DNA of 64,000 nucleotides, taken from Lentinus brumalis. Taxonomy: Eukaryota > Basidiomycota > Agaricomycetes > Polyporales > Polyporaceae. The translations under genes were made by a program, and so were the position numbers. The DNA lies in contig MARA01000010.1 of the NCBI GenBank assembly GCA_001792895.1, positions 868,001 to 932,000 on the forward strand, in the 5' to 3' direction. The first letter of the stretch is position 1. Every line of letters begins with the position of its first letter. The notes under the pieces were generated by a model. That model was given only the letters and a program-made list of their open reading frames with translations, was not told where the DNA came from and searched no databases. Positions 1 to 11,185 of this stretch are shown piece after piece.

Positions 1-1126
1 CTTGAGCTTCTCTGCTACACGAGTAGAGTCGTCCAGGAGTGTCTCCAGCCCGCCAGCTGAGATGTACGTGCGCGGAAAGCCCTTGAACAGACCCCGCGTC
101 CCGTCAAAGTGGGACGAGATTGGGGAGATGTAGCGGTTCGTCTTAGCCTCCTCGGGGTCGAGCGGGCCGAGGTACGCCGCCCGTGGGTAACGGGGGCCCA
201 TCCCGAGGATGTCGTTCCTCCGGTTACGGTGCAAGGACGAGTCCGGTTCGTCGCGTGACTCGGACAGGTCCAGCCACGCTGAGCATGAGAGCAGGCGGCC
301 TGGGGGAGGAAGGCCTGGGATCGCATTCTCCACGAGGTGTCGCACCAGGGCGAACGCGATGTTGCCTCCTGCCGAGTCTCCGGCGAGAGTGATATTCTTA
401 GCATCGAAGCCCAGGTCCTTGATGAGATATCGGTAGGCTGCGAGGCAATCCAGGAGTGCTGCAGGAAAGGGGTTTGCCGGAGGATCCGGATGAGCCGCAG
501 AGAGACGATACTCTACGGCTAGGACCCTCTCGAGTTTGGAGCTATGCTCGAGCAAACCGCGGCTGAGGCTGCTAGTGACAGACTCCGGGTGCGCGCTGCC
601 CAACTAATAGCGGAGGTGACTCAGATACAGGATTGGGACTAACCAAGGAAAGAGGCACTTACGTGGAATGCGCCTCCATGGATATGCATGGCGACAACCT
701 CGCCTGGCTTGGCCTTCATGTCTGTCGGGAGGGGGCGGCCCCGGGTTTCAAGAACCAATACCCCCCAACCCTGCTGGGCTTGACCCCGCTTACTCCAGCC
801 GCACGACGTACTTCTCCGCAGAAGGCGTCCGATTCCTCAGTGAGACCGTCTATCCACACGAACTTCGCGTCCTTGAGCTCGTCGTCTGACTCCGGGGATC
901 GTGGCTGGTCTTCGACCCAACCTCAACGCTTGGTAATTATCGAGCGATACGCAACGACAATGATGCTGCGCAGAAGGGACCATTTTGGACTGGGTCTGTT
1001 ACGGCGGGGAAGGTACGTGATTGTCCAGAAGGGCAGCCGCACGAAGACAGTTGAGCCCAGAATGTAAGCGAGATAGAGACCCTTGAAGGGCTGGCGGCGA
1101 ATGGTAAAGGGCTGCGGCTCCACCAT
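1..1126 (-). CDS. alpha/beta hydrolase-3 (HSL-type esterase/lipase), 3' end outside window, apparently disrupted
   Basis: Reading the minus strand gives an N-terminus starting MVEPQPFTIRRQPFKG (ATG at 1124-1126) with a hydrophobic segment, then an oxyanion-hole motif HIHGGAF (about 670-690), an intron (about 605-667, gtaagt...ttag), and the nucleophile elbow GDSAGG (about 364-381), all typical of the HSL/acetyl-hydrolase family. The C-terminal Asp/His region lies beyond position 1. Two lesions are visible. An in-frame TGA at 923-925 sits between two stretches that continue in the same frame. A one-base frame change near 747-757 separates GVKPSRVGGYWF from ETRGRPLPTDMKAK. Either the gene is decayed or the sequence has base errors; a very short unrecognised intron is the third option. 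The fold assignment is firm and the functional state is not. Likely role: hydrolysis of short-chain esters. Confidence 0.72.
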
Positions 1127-2103
1127 CCTGTCCGACTATGCAGGTACTATAGCTCTGTACCCGTTGGATTAGTGCTCTGACTGGTGCCGTGAGATGGATA
1201 TTTACCTAGAAGCGAACTGCGTTGCGAGCCTTTTCGAGTGGTACAATCTAGCTCGAAATTGGGAGCACGCCGTTAAAGAAAGAGACCGTCTTCAAGGTAA
1301 GTATAGAGAGCTGCGGATTCCCACTGGAGCCCCGGCGTACACCGGCTATGCCAGGCTCTGTGTGTGCCGCTCTGGATTGTGGCGGTGCCATCGAGTTCAT
1401 GGTTGAACCTAGGTTGAACCACCTTCAAGTCCGCGATCAGTTGCCTCGCTTTGATACACCTCGAATACTCTCCAGGGACGGCTCCTGCTAGTAACTCAAC
1501 AACTCGCCAACTTGAAAGGCCAGGGTGAGGCAACTGAAACACGCTTCACATGCCGTTCCCGACTGAAAACCTACCGTCGACACGTGATACATACTGTATA
1601 TGCTTGGTCTGGGATACGTTGGGCAGCTTGGGCAGTTCTGAGTTCTGCCTGCTTGTCCACAAAGGTCTGGAGGTCTTGTCACAGGATGTGCCATGTTGGT
1701 TCGTATCTTCAGATTCATAATGCGACGGACGGTCGCCAGAATGGACCTGGATCCTCCAGGCTCCCGGCCGTCTCCGCGATCATGCTCTGGACGCTGTGTG
1801 GGCTTTGTCTGTCCGACTCTGGCTTTTCTCGTCCCCGAGGCGTAGTGAGTATGTACCTTCACGCCCGTCAGCAGACCGACCTTCAGCGACAGCCCCTCGG
1901 AGCGGACTTGCCTCGGGCGCGCCTGGAGCGGGAATGCCGACTCAGCGGCTCAATGCTACCGTATACCCCGACATCATCTCCACCACAGAGCGTGCATATA
2001 TAACCATGCTGCCTGTGAGGCGCTCCAACTTCAATTTCAGTCCCGACAACACTTCACCACGTCTTGCATACGCCTCATCCCCCGTCTATTTCATACTCGA
2101 GCC
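1127..2103. other. Intergenic stretch, upstream of both neighbours
   Basis: Only short ORFs without recognisable motifs occur here. It lies between a minus-strand hydrolase and a plus-strand gene, so it should hold both promoters. A TATATAA box at 1997-2003 lies about 100 bp before the ATG at 2104. Confidence 0.5.
1997..2003 (+). promoter_or_regulatory. TATA box of the gene at 2104
   Basis: TATATAA about 100 bp upstream of the start codon, a plausible distance for a fungal core promoter. Inferred from position and sequence only. Confidence 0.4.
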
Positions 2104-2689
2104 ATGTCGTCTGTTGCTGTACCTCAGAGCCATTGGCTCTCCGACTGCCTCTGCGAACTGATGTCTTCCCCGCATGTCGCGATGCCCCCACATGGTGGCA
2201 TGCATATGGGCCCGGGTCCGGTGGATATGTTCACCGTCCGCTTCAACGAATTCTTCATGCCCGAAGCGCATGGCACCATTTGCGGTCACCCCGTCGATCG
2301 AGAGGAGCTCAAGGATCGTCTCCTCAACCTCCAGAAGAGGTGGAACTCGGAGGACATCAAAGTCGTCCAAGAGGGTGGCAAACACGGCTTTCCGCTTCAG
2401 CCTAGCGTGGTATGTTTCTCTTCATCACATACATGCCTTGAAATGTGAATGGGTGCTGACTCCTGAGGTCGTGATTCCACAGCTGAGCACCGAAGTCGAG
2501 TTTACGCCTCCCGGTCACCGCATGCCAGAGGTCGTCATGGCCGAGGCATCGTAAGCCCTGATATCTCACTCCCCGTTGCGAAGGTGACTCACAGGATCAC
2601 GAATATCCATCAGGGTCGGCGAGCAGGAGGGCCACGAGAGGATCCGGTTCCTGAAGATGGAGGGGAACTCGGCTCTCTTCCGAGTCTAG
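2104..2689 (+). CDS. Hypothetical protein, 149 aa
   Basis: Three exons, 2104-2409, 2483-2550 and 2614-2689, joined by canonical GT-AG introns of 73 and 63 nt. They give 450 nt, exactly 150 codons including TAG. The N-terminal third has a Met/His/Pro/Gly-rich patch (MPPHGGMHMGPGP). The middle (FTVRFNEFF, then DREELKDRLLNLQKRW) is predicted helical, and the end (EFTPPGHRMPEV, then GHERIRFLKMEG) resembles a beta-rich C-terminus. The order of helices then strands loosely recalls small NTF2-like basidiomycete proteins, but no signature residue supports that. No signal peptide or membrane segment. The intact splice structure and upstream TATA box argue for a real expressed gene of unknown function. 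Confidence 0.72.
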
Positions 2690-3250
2690 TACACAGGACT
2701 TGACTCTTGGCGTACGAGCGGCATCCCCTTTCCCCAGCTGTAGCCCACTTGTAGCATTGATGACTCGCCGCTATCATGTATAATGTGTATCATAGTATGT
2801 TTCCCCGTCAACAGCTCGAACTGAATGGATGTTCACTTGCCTTCCGCGCGACGTCCTTCCTATTATCAGCATCCGGAATGCGTTTCGATGAATTGCCTTC
2901 AGCATGACGATGATGTCTGGATGAAGCTCGTAGGCACGTAAATCATAGATGGTGTCGAAGTTGACTGTGGTGAACTTGAAGCTCTGAAGAGCGTGCCTGA
3001 GGCTGGAGTCTTTCAGTTGATCTTTCCATGTGGAGGAGTACACAGCCGACTTGCACCATTTGTGCGCAATACCACCTCACAGGCGCCCTTGAGAAAACTT
3101 GTCTTGCTTGCTCAGGTCCATATAACCATGCCTCCAGCTCGAAAGTTCCACGTTTCTTGTGCTGGCCATCGTCTTCTGGCGAAACTCCTGCTTCCAGGGA
3201 TCCTCGCGTCTCCATAGACTCGAAAACCTCCGGGTTAAACCCGCGGGACC
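2690..3250. other. Intergenic, one weak minus-strand ORF
   Basis: An 89-codon open frame runs on the minus strand from 3043 to 2774. It has no motif I recognise and no splice partner, so I do not call it a gene. The stretch should include the 3' UTR of the preceding gene and the promoter of the permease. Confidence 0.4.
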
Positions 3251-5766
3251 ATGTCTTCCTCCCACCGTCATGACGCAGAGGCTGTCCCGCTCCCCCCATC
3301 CCCTCGGAAGTCTAAGGCGGCTTCTTTCAGCGACGACGGCCACGACCATGACGAGTACGGACCGCCCGTCGGCGCACTTCCTCTGCCCCGAGGGAGGGGC
3401 TGCATCGAGCCCTGTCCGCACGGCAGGTGTCTATGATCGCAATAGCAGGCACGATCGGGACTGGGTTGTTCTTAGGGACGGGCAAGTCTTTGGCTCAGGG
3501 AGGGCCGGCGAGCATGCTGCTGTGCTATGGGATCGTGGGGTTCATTGTGTACGTCACGCTTCTCTTGCTGGGAGAGATGGCCACGCAGTACCCGGTTGCT
3601 GGTGAGTACATCTTTACTTGAGCCCGAGCTCTTGTGCTCTGCGCTGGTCACGAGCTGCCAAAATCAGTACGCTCTTTGTCTCGTCGCGAATGAGATACAG
3701 TACGGCAGGTGAGGCGGAGACAGTCTCTTCCCGAGACCTACAGGCTACGTGCGATTATCTAGACGAGCTTCTCTGACATTGCGTGCGCGACGGGAGCTCA
3801 TCCTTTTCCGTGACAAGCATTCCATGTCGGGCACTTGGTGCGCTGAACGGCCAAGAGGTCGACGTCATGGTGAGGCCCATAATAATATGGCTACCTCGCC
3901 GCATAGGCGTGAATTATGACAGCGCCCCTCGATGAGGATCCTTCGTGTCCTCCATGCTCTTCGCGTTCCTAGCCTTCTCAACCTGCATACTTATCATGTC
4001 GTCAGGTTCCTTCAACGCATATGCAACGCGTTTCTTCTCCCCCTCGTACGGCTTCGCGCTCTCTTGGAACTACTGGTTCAACGATGCTGTGTCGGTCGCA
4101 TCCGATTTGACCGCTGCCCAGCTTGTTCTTCAGTACTGGACAACCTGGCACACATGGGTCATCAGTCTCATTTTCTGGGTGTTTCTGGTGACCGTCAACG
4201 CTATTCACGTTCGCGCATACGGCGAACTTGGTGCGTATAGACGTCTTATGCTGTCAATGCATACCTGTACTGATACTGGTGCAGAGTACTGGCTGTCATC
4301 TCTCAAAGTTGTCACCGTCATAGTCTTCATCATACTTGGTATCGCCGTCAACGTGGGCGGTAACCAACAACACGAGTACATTGGTGGCAAGAACTGGCAT
4401 ATTCCTGGAGCGCCATTCGTGGGTGGATTTGGAGGATTTGCGCGCGTGTTCGTAACGGCCAGTTTCGCGTGTACGTATCTCAGACGTTCAGCAATGAGAG
4501 TGTCGTTGACCTGACTGGCCCGTTGACAGATGGCGGAACGGAATCTCTTGGTATCACGGCTGGCGAGACGAAGAATCCGTCACGAAACATGCCGCGTGTT
4601 GTGAAGTTTGTATTTTGGAGGTGAGTCAGCGAATCTGATCTCCCTCGACTCTACTAAGCCTTGATCGCTTGCAGAATCTTGTTGTTCTATATCCTCAGTA
4701 TCCTGTTAATGGGGCTCAACGTCCCTTACACTTACCCCAATCTGTCGAACAAGGAGACCACCACGTCTCCGTTCACCATCGTCTTCCAGATGGCCGGTTC
4801 AAGTACGTCCCATGCCTCTGGGTAGTCTGTGACATCGTGCTAACGATAGGCCTCTACAGCGGTCGCTGCATCGTTTATGAACACAGTCATCCTGACTTCG
4901 GTCCTCTCTGCGGGTAATCATGCGCTCTTCGCCGGCACACGTGTGCTATATGGGCTCGCCGTTACCCAGCCACCCCAGGCACCCTCCATATTCGCGCGGA
5001 CGAGCCGGAATGGCGTCCCGCTCTTTGCGCTTGCCGCCACCAGCAGTATCAGTATCCTCTGCTTCGGGTCCAGCTTCATCGGCAGCGGTGCGCTGTGGAG
5101 CTGGCTGCAGAATATCGTTGGCGTGTCCAACCAGGTATGCCCCCGTTCTCCGCCCAAGTATTCTTGTCAGCGGCTCATGCGTGCCCGTCCTAGATCGCGT
5201 GGTTCTCCATCGGGCTTGCGAGCTGGAGGTTCAGGCGTGCCTGGATCCGCCAGGGCCGTCCTCTCAGTGAACTGAAATTCCGTGCTGCCTGGACGTGGCC
5301 CTGGGGCCCGCCATTCGTGGTCATCTCCGTTGCTGTTATCATCATCAGTAAGTATTCTCGTCACGTTCGCCGCACTCCCGCCCGTCTCACCGTTTCCGCC
5401 GCAACAGTTCAAGGATGGTCCTCTGTTATCCCGAAGTTCTCCGCAGTGGACTTCGTTTCGTTCTACATCGAGATCCCCGTACTCATCGTCATGTACGTCG
5501 GTTACATGCTCGTCCGGCGCCCCGGCCCCTCGTCTGCGCAAACCGCCCTACCCACCGGGACGGAGGCGGTGCCCCAGCATCGCAGCGTTCCGCGGCGTGT
5601 ATGGAACGTGCTGACGTACAACGACCAAGTCGACGTCAAGACGGTCGACTTGAGGCGGGACGAGTACCACGAAGCGGCGGGGGACATCGCCGATGATACA
5701 CAAAGGGAGGCGAAGTTCCACGGACGCTGGCGGTGGTTCTGGAAAGTATATTACGCTGTTGTATGA
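3251..5766 (+). CDS. Amino-acid permease (fungal AAP family), 576 aa
   Basis: Nine exons splice to 1731 nt. A hydrophilic cytosolic N-tail (MSSSHRHDAE...) leads into LHRALSARQVSMIAIAGTI, the hallmark of fungal AAP/YAT permeases with the TM1 motif GTIGTGLFLGTG. Further family landmarks are ATRFFSPSYGFALSWNYWF, TAGETKNPSRNMPR (the TM6-7 loop), SVLSAGNHALFAGTR and the late GRPLSELKFRA segment; about 12 membrane helices are expected. Its role is proton-coupled uptake of amino acids at the plasma membrane; substrate cannot be told. Exon joins: 3354/3393, 3601/4006, 4230/4285, 4470/4530, 4620/4675, 4802/4860, 5134/5194, 5347/5408. The first intron would be only 38 nt; the alternative is no intron and one missing G near 3388-3396. 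The second intron is 404 nt, far longer than the rest. Confidence 0.93.
3602..4005 (+). other. Unusually long (404 nt) intron in the permease gene
   Basis: The intron starts gtgagt right after ...QYPVA and ends gtcag just before SFNAYATRFF. These flank a contiguous conserved helix-loop of the family, so no coding exon is missing. Other introns of this gene are 54-60 nt apart from the doubtful first one. The extra sequence has no clear repeat termini. Confidence 0.7.
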
Positions 5767-6724
5767 GTACGTGTCACGAGATGCTGGATTTATTATGCCT
5801 CTACTTCTCTCTTGCGGTGCAATTGACCCTCCGGGCTGCGGGCCTATTCTGAACCGGAAGGTACCGTAACAGCTGGTGTCTTCCCAAGGTTCAAATGACC
5901 GACTGAATAGCTGACACGTAGCAATGTCGCGCTGACTGGGTATGATTCTGACTGCTCGTCGTATCGCCCGTTACATACGTACAGCGGTTATCCGCAGCTG
6001 CCCTTATACTTGCTATGCGAAGTGAACACTGTCTTACATTCTGGAAAGCAGACAAGCGTCAAGCAGTGGCGAGCGCATGGAAACTCACGTACGTTCTTCT
6101 GCAAAGATTCCCCCGCAGTGAGACCGTGCACTGATGTTCTTCGGTACGACTCTTCGGGGCCGTACTTAGCCCAGGTTCTCTAGGCTCCGAGCCGCGAGCT
6201 GCTCGCTTATTGGTTGATATCTCTGTCCTCCACACGTAAGTACGTTGAGCGGTAGAAGGAGGCGAAGGAATTGGAAGAAGTTAACCACAATGTGACGTGC
6301 CCCTCCGATCTCAACGCATTCGGAAGGTGTGCGTAGTGTGAGTTACTACTGTTGACGTTGAGGAGGTGGCGGCACCAAGCCGGGCTTACTGACACGTCTG
6401 GATTGATTATGAATACCATGACTGTTCCACACTAAGCCTGGCGATTTCTTTGTCAGAATTTGATCTACACGAGCACCAGAGCTGTGCAATGGCCGTTCGA
6501 TCTACTTGTGTCCAATATCATGATATAGCGAACGAAGTATGAGCAGTGCCCGTTGTGGCGAATCTCGATCCGGGCGCCCCTCGGTGGCAATCCGTTGGCG
6601 GTCACTAACGTTAAGTAAGTAACCGCTTTTGTCTCCTCCACATTGATGGAAATCTGTGAACTTTCTGATGTCTGAGTCGCAAAGTGCGGTCCCCGAGGGT
6701 TTGACTCCCGCATCGACCGTGCGC
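5767..6724. other. Intergenic, nothing recognised
   Basis: About 960 bp between two plus-strand genes. Only short shadow ORFs; no TATA box or repeat that I can support. Confidence 0.5.
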
Positions 6725-8004
6725 ATGTCTACAGGTACAGCACTTGGGGGGACAGGCTGTGTTCTGCATGCTCAGACAATATTGACGACGAAAACGCCAG
6801 GATATGACATGCCGCGCTTAGGCTTTGGCGTGTACCAAAATTACACCACTCAAGAGTCGGTACTGGAAGCCTTCCGTGTAGGCTATCGGTGAGCATCACT
6901 CTACATGAATATCCGTGCCTTTTCGGAACTTCGCAGCCATGTCGATACTGCGCAAGCGTACAGGAACGAAGCCCACGTCGGTTCTGCTTTTCGAGAAAGC
7001 GATCTAAGACGCACCGATGTGTTCATCAGTACGTTTATGTGTTACTCCTCAAATGCGAAGTCCGAATGACCTCCCAAATATAGCGACAAAATGCATAAGC
7101 AAGACCCATGGGTACGAGAAGACACTTCGGGCAGTAGACATCTCTCTCGAACGACTGGGTCTAGGTATGCGTGACGCCATGGAGGCACACCGCTGAAGGC
7201 GGCTGACAGTTCATTACAGGATATATCGACCTATTTCTCATACATGATCCCTACAAGGGCACGGAGCTCCGTCTCCAGACATATCGCGCTCTCCTTGATG
7301 CGCAGCGGGCTGGGAAGATACGGACCGTAGGTGTCTCAAACTTGTGAGGCAATTTTCTCAGCGTCGCCGTTCGCTGTCCTCATATGACGGCAATCATCGC
7401 TCCGCGTCCAGCGGCATCAAACATCTGGAGGAGATACGAGCCGCTGGGCTCGAGACGCCCTCGGTGAACCAGATCGAGGCAAGTGGTATAGCGCTAGCAA
7501 TCGAGATGCGCAGATCTCATAGTACCGGGGGGATTTGGGATCGCAGCTGCACCCATTTTGTCAGCAGAGACCCATCGTGGCGTACTGCCGCCAGCATGGC
7601 ATTCTCGTCCAAGCGTATTCGCCACTGATACGAGGCAAGTTGGACCACCCTGTGTTCATAGAGCTATCCAGCAAGGTGCGCATGAATGGCAATTCCTGAC
7701 ATGCTATTGACTGATATTGTTGGCGTCCGCAGCACAATCGCGACCCGGCGCAGATCCTCTTGCGATGGTGCCTGCAGCATGGGTAGGTGCACTACAATTA
7801 TGGACACTATGATGCCGTCGACCGGGCTGAGATCCCGACGCCGACAGGTTTATACCTCTCCCGAAGTCGGCGACACCCGCCCGCATCCAGTCGAACACCG
7901 AACTATACGATTTTTCCTTGGATAAGGAGGATATGCAAAGACTTGACGCACTTGACCAGGGCAAAGCCGGGGCTGTGACCTGGAACCCAGTGGACGCGGA
8001 GTAG
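6725..8004 (+). CDS. Aldo/keto reductase, 287 aa
   Basis: Eight exons (6725-6888, 6937-7028, 7084-7164, 7220-7343, 7412-7478, 7547-7675, 7733-7782, 7848-8004) sum to 864 nt. The whole AKR catalytic tetrad is present: Asp and Tyr in HVDTAQAY, Lys in ITTKC, His in FLIHDPY. Other signatures are MPRLGFGVYQN near the N-terminus, GVSNFG, SVNQIELHPF, VQAYSPL and the C-terminal IPLPKSATPARIQSN that binds the NADPH phosphate. It should be a soluble NADP(H)-dependent oxidoreductase of the AKR5/2,5-didehydrogluconate reductase-like type, acting on small aldehydes or ketones; substrate unknown. The intron at 7479-7546 uses a GC-AG boundary (gcaagt). Start 6725 was chosen because it gives the usual family N-terminus; an in-frame ATG at 6656 would add 23 residues. 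Confidence 0.9.
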
Positions 8005-8598
8005 AGCAACAAGATCAGCAACCCGACGTAGCACAGCTCGTGACAGGAGCTGGACTCGTTCGGCAGCGTATTCAAATTCAAAGCATGTACTGGCTGATTC
8101 TCCCGTTCGGAGGTCTCGACAACACTCATCATGAAGCGGCGCCTATGATTGCGGGTTTCACCCGGCGAGGGTGGGTCTACGAGGCAGAGCCGATGCTTCG
8201 ACGCCGGGCGCGATCTTCGGTGGCTAGGCTAGCAGAGTCGACGCCATGGTAGAAGGCCGGGAGGATTGCCATACGCAGCCACGCTTCCAGTAAGACCTTA
8301 CTCAGGGCGCGCGTTCATGAATGTGCGCAGCCATCGCACTGCTGATGCGTCCTGCCAGTGCCAATCGTCGTGATTTTGGCTTACATAGAGCCGCGAAACA
8401 ACCTCAGTACGTCGGGACTTCGGAGTTACCGGGCGCGCACGTTGAGCGAGGCGCGTGGCTCTCCAGAACTGGAAGAAGCAAGGAGGAAAGGGTTACAAAC
8501 GGCTTGAGACGTGGGTCCATGATACTCCATGCATGCTGCTGTAACGATGCGAAAGCGCGATAGCGGTGTGCGATGCGACTGATGATGGCCAGAACAAA
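8005..8598. other. Convergent intergenic region
   Basis: Lies between the ends of a plus-strand and a minus-strand gene, so it should be mainly 3' UTR and terminator sequence. No gene or repeat supported. Confidence 0.5.
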
Positions 8599-9810
8599 CT
8601 AATCCTCGTCCATAGCTTCGCCCTTCTTCCTCTTCTCTATGCGCTCCTGGAGAGCCTTCTTCGCGCCGTCCTTCGCGGCGTCCAGAGTGCCAGCCTTGGC
8701 CATAGCGAGGAGGAGAGCGTGGATGAAGCCCAGGTAGTTGTGCCTCCGCAGACTGTTCTCGAACTGTAGCCGCCCCAGAGGTAAGTCAATGCATGTTCTC
8801 GGTTTGGGCAAGTGGTCAGACTCACCGCCCAACGCTCACGCTTGGAGTTCTCTGTGGTGAGTTTCACAACGAGCTCACTAGCCTCGTTCTGGCGACCGGC
8901 AGCTTGCAGCTGAGCAAGCTGTTCCTGGAGGCGCGGAAGCGGGTCATCGTGTACAGCTAAGAGACTGAACTCGAGCTACGACACCGACATTCATCGGAGG
9001 ATGAGCCACCAGATTCTGCGCAGATACGGTGATGTACTCACAGCGCCAGGCGGGTAAGTCGCTATGCGAGCCTCGATGACTTCCCTGTGCATACGGGGAT
9101 ATCGTCAATATCGAGACGAGAAGCATGCATGCCCATCATCACCTAGCCTTAGCCACCCATCCTTCACCACTCTCGGCATACTCGCCGTGTCTCACCGGTG
9201 CTTGCTTGAGACCGTCGAGCTCGTACACCGAACCAGCGTAGGGGATGTACACGACGAAGTGGTACGCGTCCTCAGAGGTCTTCGGCAGGTCAAGACCGTC
9301 GAGTGAAATCGCAGATGGCGGCGACAGGGCATTATGCGCTTCACGGAGCCAGTCGGAGCTCGTAATGGCCATCCCACTCGTCTGGGGATCCATGCCCTGT
9401 GTGAAGCTGAAAAGCTCCGAGAGCTGCGGGCCCATTTGGAGTCCAGGGACGTTCGCAATGGCGTTCATCACGGCAAGCGTTGCGCAGGCGTTGTTGACGA
9501 CCTGATGCGCGAAGAAACCGGGAAAGTCCGGGTCGTACTGGCCGCCACTCGACGGTTCGTTTGATTGCCCTGCGACCCATTTGAAGAGGAAGATCAGCGC
9601 GTGGAGCGGCTGCAGCTCCGCCAGCGACGCAGAATCCAGGGAGTAGAGATCATCTACGACGAGCGGAACGCCAAGCGTTTTGAGCAGTTCCCTGCAAATG
9701 TTTGGTGAGTCCCCGGTCCAGAAAAATCCGCGAATGAAGATCTCGTACGTGAACACGCCCGGGTCAGACTCTGTGAGCTGCCAGCCGCTGTGATCTTCGT
9801 CTGCCGACAT
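8599..9810 (-). CDS. UCH37: Ubiquitin carboxyl-terminal hydrolase UCH37/UCHL5 homologue, 336 aa
   Basis: Exons on the minus strand, 9810-9143, 9084-9038, 8956-8826 and 8763-8599, total 1011 nt. The peptidase C12 core begins GWQLTESDPGVFTYEIF and holds the catalytic cysteine in VVNNACATLAVMN, the histidine in AYHFVVYIPY and the aspartate in SVYELDGLK. The C-terminal extension, with RRHNYLGFIHALLLAMA and the charged KKALQERIEKRKKGEAMDED end, corresponds to the ULD tail that separates UCH37 from short UCHs and docks it to the proteasome receptor Rpn13 (or to INO80 in animals). Function: trimming ubiquitin from substrates at the 19S proteasome. The ATG at 9810 gives MSADEDHSGWQ, a normal start for the family; the open frame upstream of it is chance. 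Shares a 201-bp promoter region with MED31. Confidence 0.95.
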
Positions 9811-10011
9811 GTCTGCCGCACAAGTTTCGAGTAGCTGGTGGTGGTACGGAACCAAGAAGAGCAGGCTGCTAGACTGCCACGCTCCATACTGACGCGTCGC
9901 GCCCGTCATGTGACTGCGTCTTTTGTCCGAATCGGGACGTTTGTTTGCCAAGAGCCTCTGGACCAAACAAACACCTCGGGCGTCTGTGGTGTGTGTTTGG
10001 ACGCGACCACC
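9811..10011. promoter_or_regulatory. Bidirectional promoter region UCH37/MED31
   Basis: Only 201 bp separate the two divergent start codons, so both promoters must lie here or overlap the genes. No TATA box is evident, as expected for housekeeping genes. Co-regulation is an inference. Confidence 0.6.
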
Positions 10012-10555
10012 ATGTCCCAGGCCGAGGCGCCCTCTGATGCTCGGACTGCCAACCGTGCGCGCTTCGAGCTCGAGCTGGAGTTCGTGCAGTCTCTTGCCAA
10101 CCCCTTCTACCTCCACTCGCTCGCTCAGCAAGGTGTCCTGAATCAGCCAGCCTTTGTCAACTTCCTGAAATATCTGCTGTACTGGAAGGAGAAGGACTAT
10201 GCTCGTTTTATCTTGTGAGAACGGTGGCTGCGCATGAGTAATACGCCGCTGATGGATATGCTTAGATATCCCCATGCCCTCCATCACCTAGAACTCCTGC
10301 AGCACGCCGAGTTCAGGACCGAGATTGGCAAGGACGAATGGAGGGAATACCTCAATCAGAAACAATTTGATCATTGGCGTACATGGTAAGCGGGCACCGA
10401 TGTGCTCGTATGTGTTACTGATTGAGCGGCGGAATTGCAGGCGAGATCCCAGCCGGATCCAAACAGCGACGACCGCGACCGATGGCCAAGCTCAACCTCA
10501 GGCTGCTGCGGCGCCCCCTGACGGCCAGAACGGCGTGATCACCAATGGAATATGA
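10012..10555 (+). CDS. MED31: Mediator complex subunit 31 (Med31/Soh1), 145 aa
   Basis: Three exons, 10012-10214, 10266-10385 and 10441-10555, give 438 nt. The highly conserved Med31 core is complete: [19 protein letters not shown], then [39 protein letters not shown] and the end [13 protein letters not shown]. The core four-helix fold belongs to the Mediator middle module, which links activators to RNA polymerase II. The roughly 35-residue tail is Ala/Gln/Pro-rich, low-complexity and not conserved in the family. Length is close to the 100-130 aa usual for fungal homologues. Transcribed divergently from UCH37. Confidence 0.97.
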
Positions 10556-11185
10556 GAAACCATTGCGCCAACTTTTCCGGAAACGCTTCACCCTTGTATG
10601 CTCAGTCCTATCATGGCTAGGGTGAACTATCGAGTGACGCCCTTCGAGCGAGTTTCGTCCCCACGCGAACCCAGGACCACCGCCCATCCCGTACATCTAC
10701 TCACCACTTTTGGAGGCAGCGCTGTAGTACCAATTGATCTGTATGCCACAAGAAGGGGTAATCCGGAGGTGTTCGTCCGACAATATGATCGTGACGCGAT
10801 GGTTCGGCGTGCCGTCGCATGTTCCTTGAATCCAGAAATCACAGTAATTGGCGATCTATGTGTGAAGAGCTGCACGGACTTTCGAGTACAATGCATAGGC
10901 TAGAATACCCAAGCGAACGCCCTCTCGCGTATACGAGCGGAGCCAGTGCGGTGTCCTCCACAGCTCAGCGTGCCTTGAACGACATCTCACCGTTTGATCG
11001 TGCGTTTCACGATGCTGGATGCGTCGATGACTACCTACACAGGCGAAAGGAGCGGGTAAGGCCAACAATGAGGACGGAATGAAGGCGATTCTCGTGGTCA
11101 ATAGATAACGTATTACGCCAGAATTACAGCGAGCGACATGGTGTACAGAGACCCTCGAAACCCCAGCGGTATGCCCTACGTCCAG
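10556..11185. other. Convergent intergenic region
   Basis: About 630 bp between the 3' ends of MED31 and the transporter gene. Only short ORFs without motifs on either strand. Confidence 0.5.

Noticed and set aside
2774..3043. 89-codon minus-strand ORF
   Set aside because: No motif, no splice partners and no promoter; could be a fragment but cannot be supported.
6690..6725. tRNA-like B box (gggtttgactcccgc)
   Set aside because: No matching A box, acceptor stem or anticodon arm at the right distance.
9811..10287. Open extension upstream of the UCH37 start on the minus strand
   Set aside because: Overlaps MED31 in antisense and lacks homology; the family start is at MSADEDHSGW.
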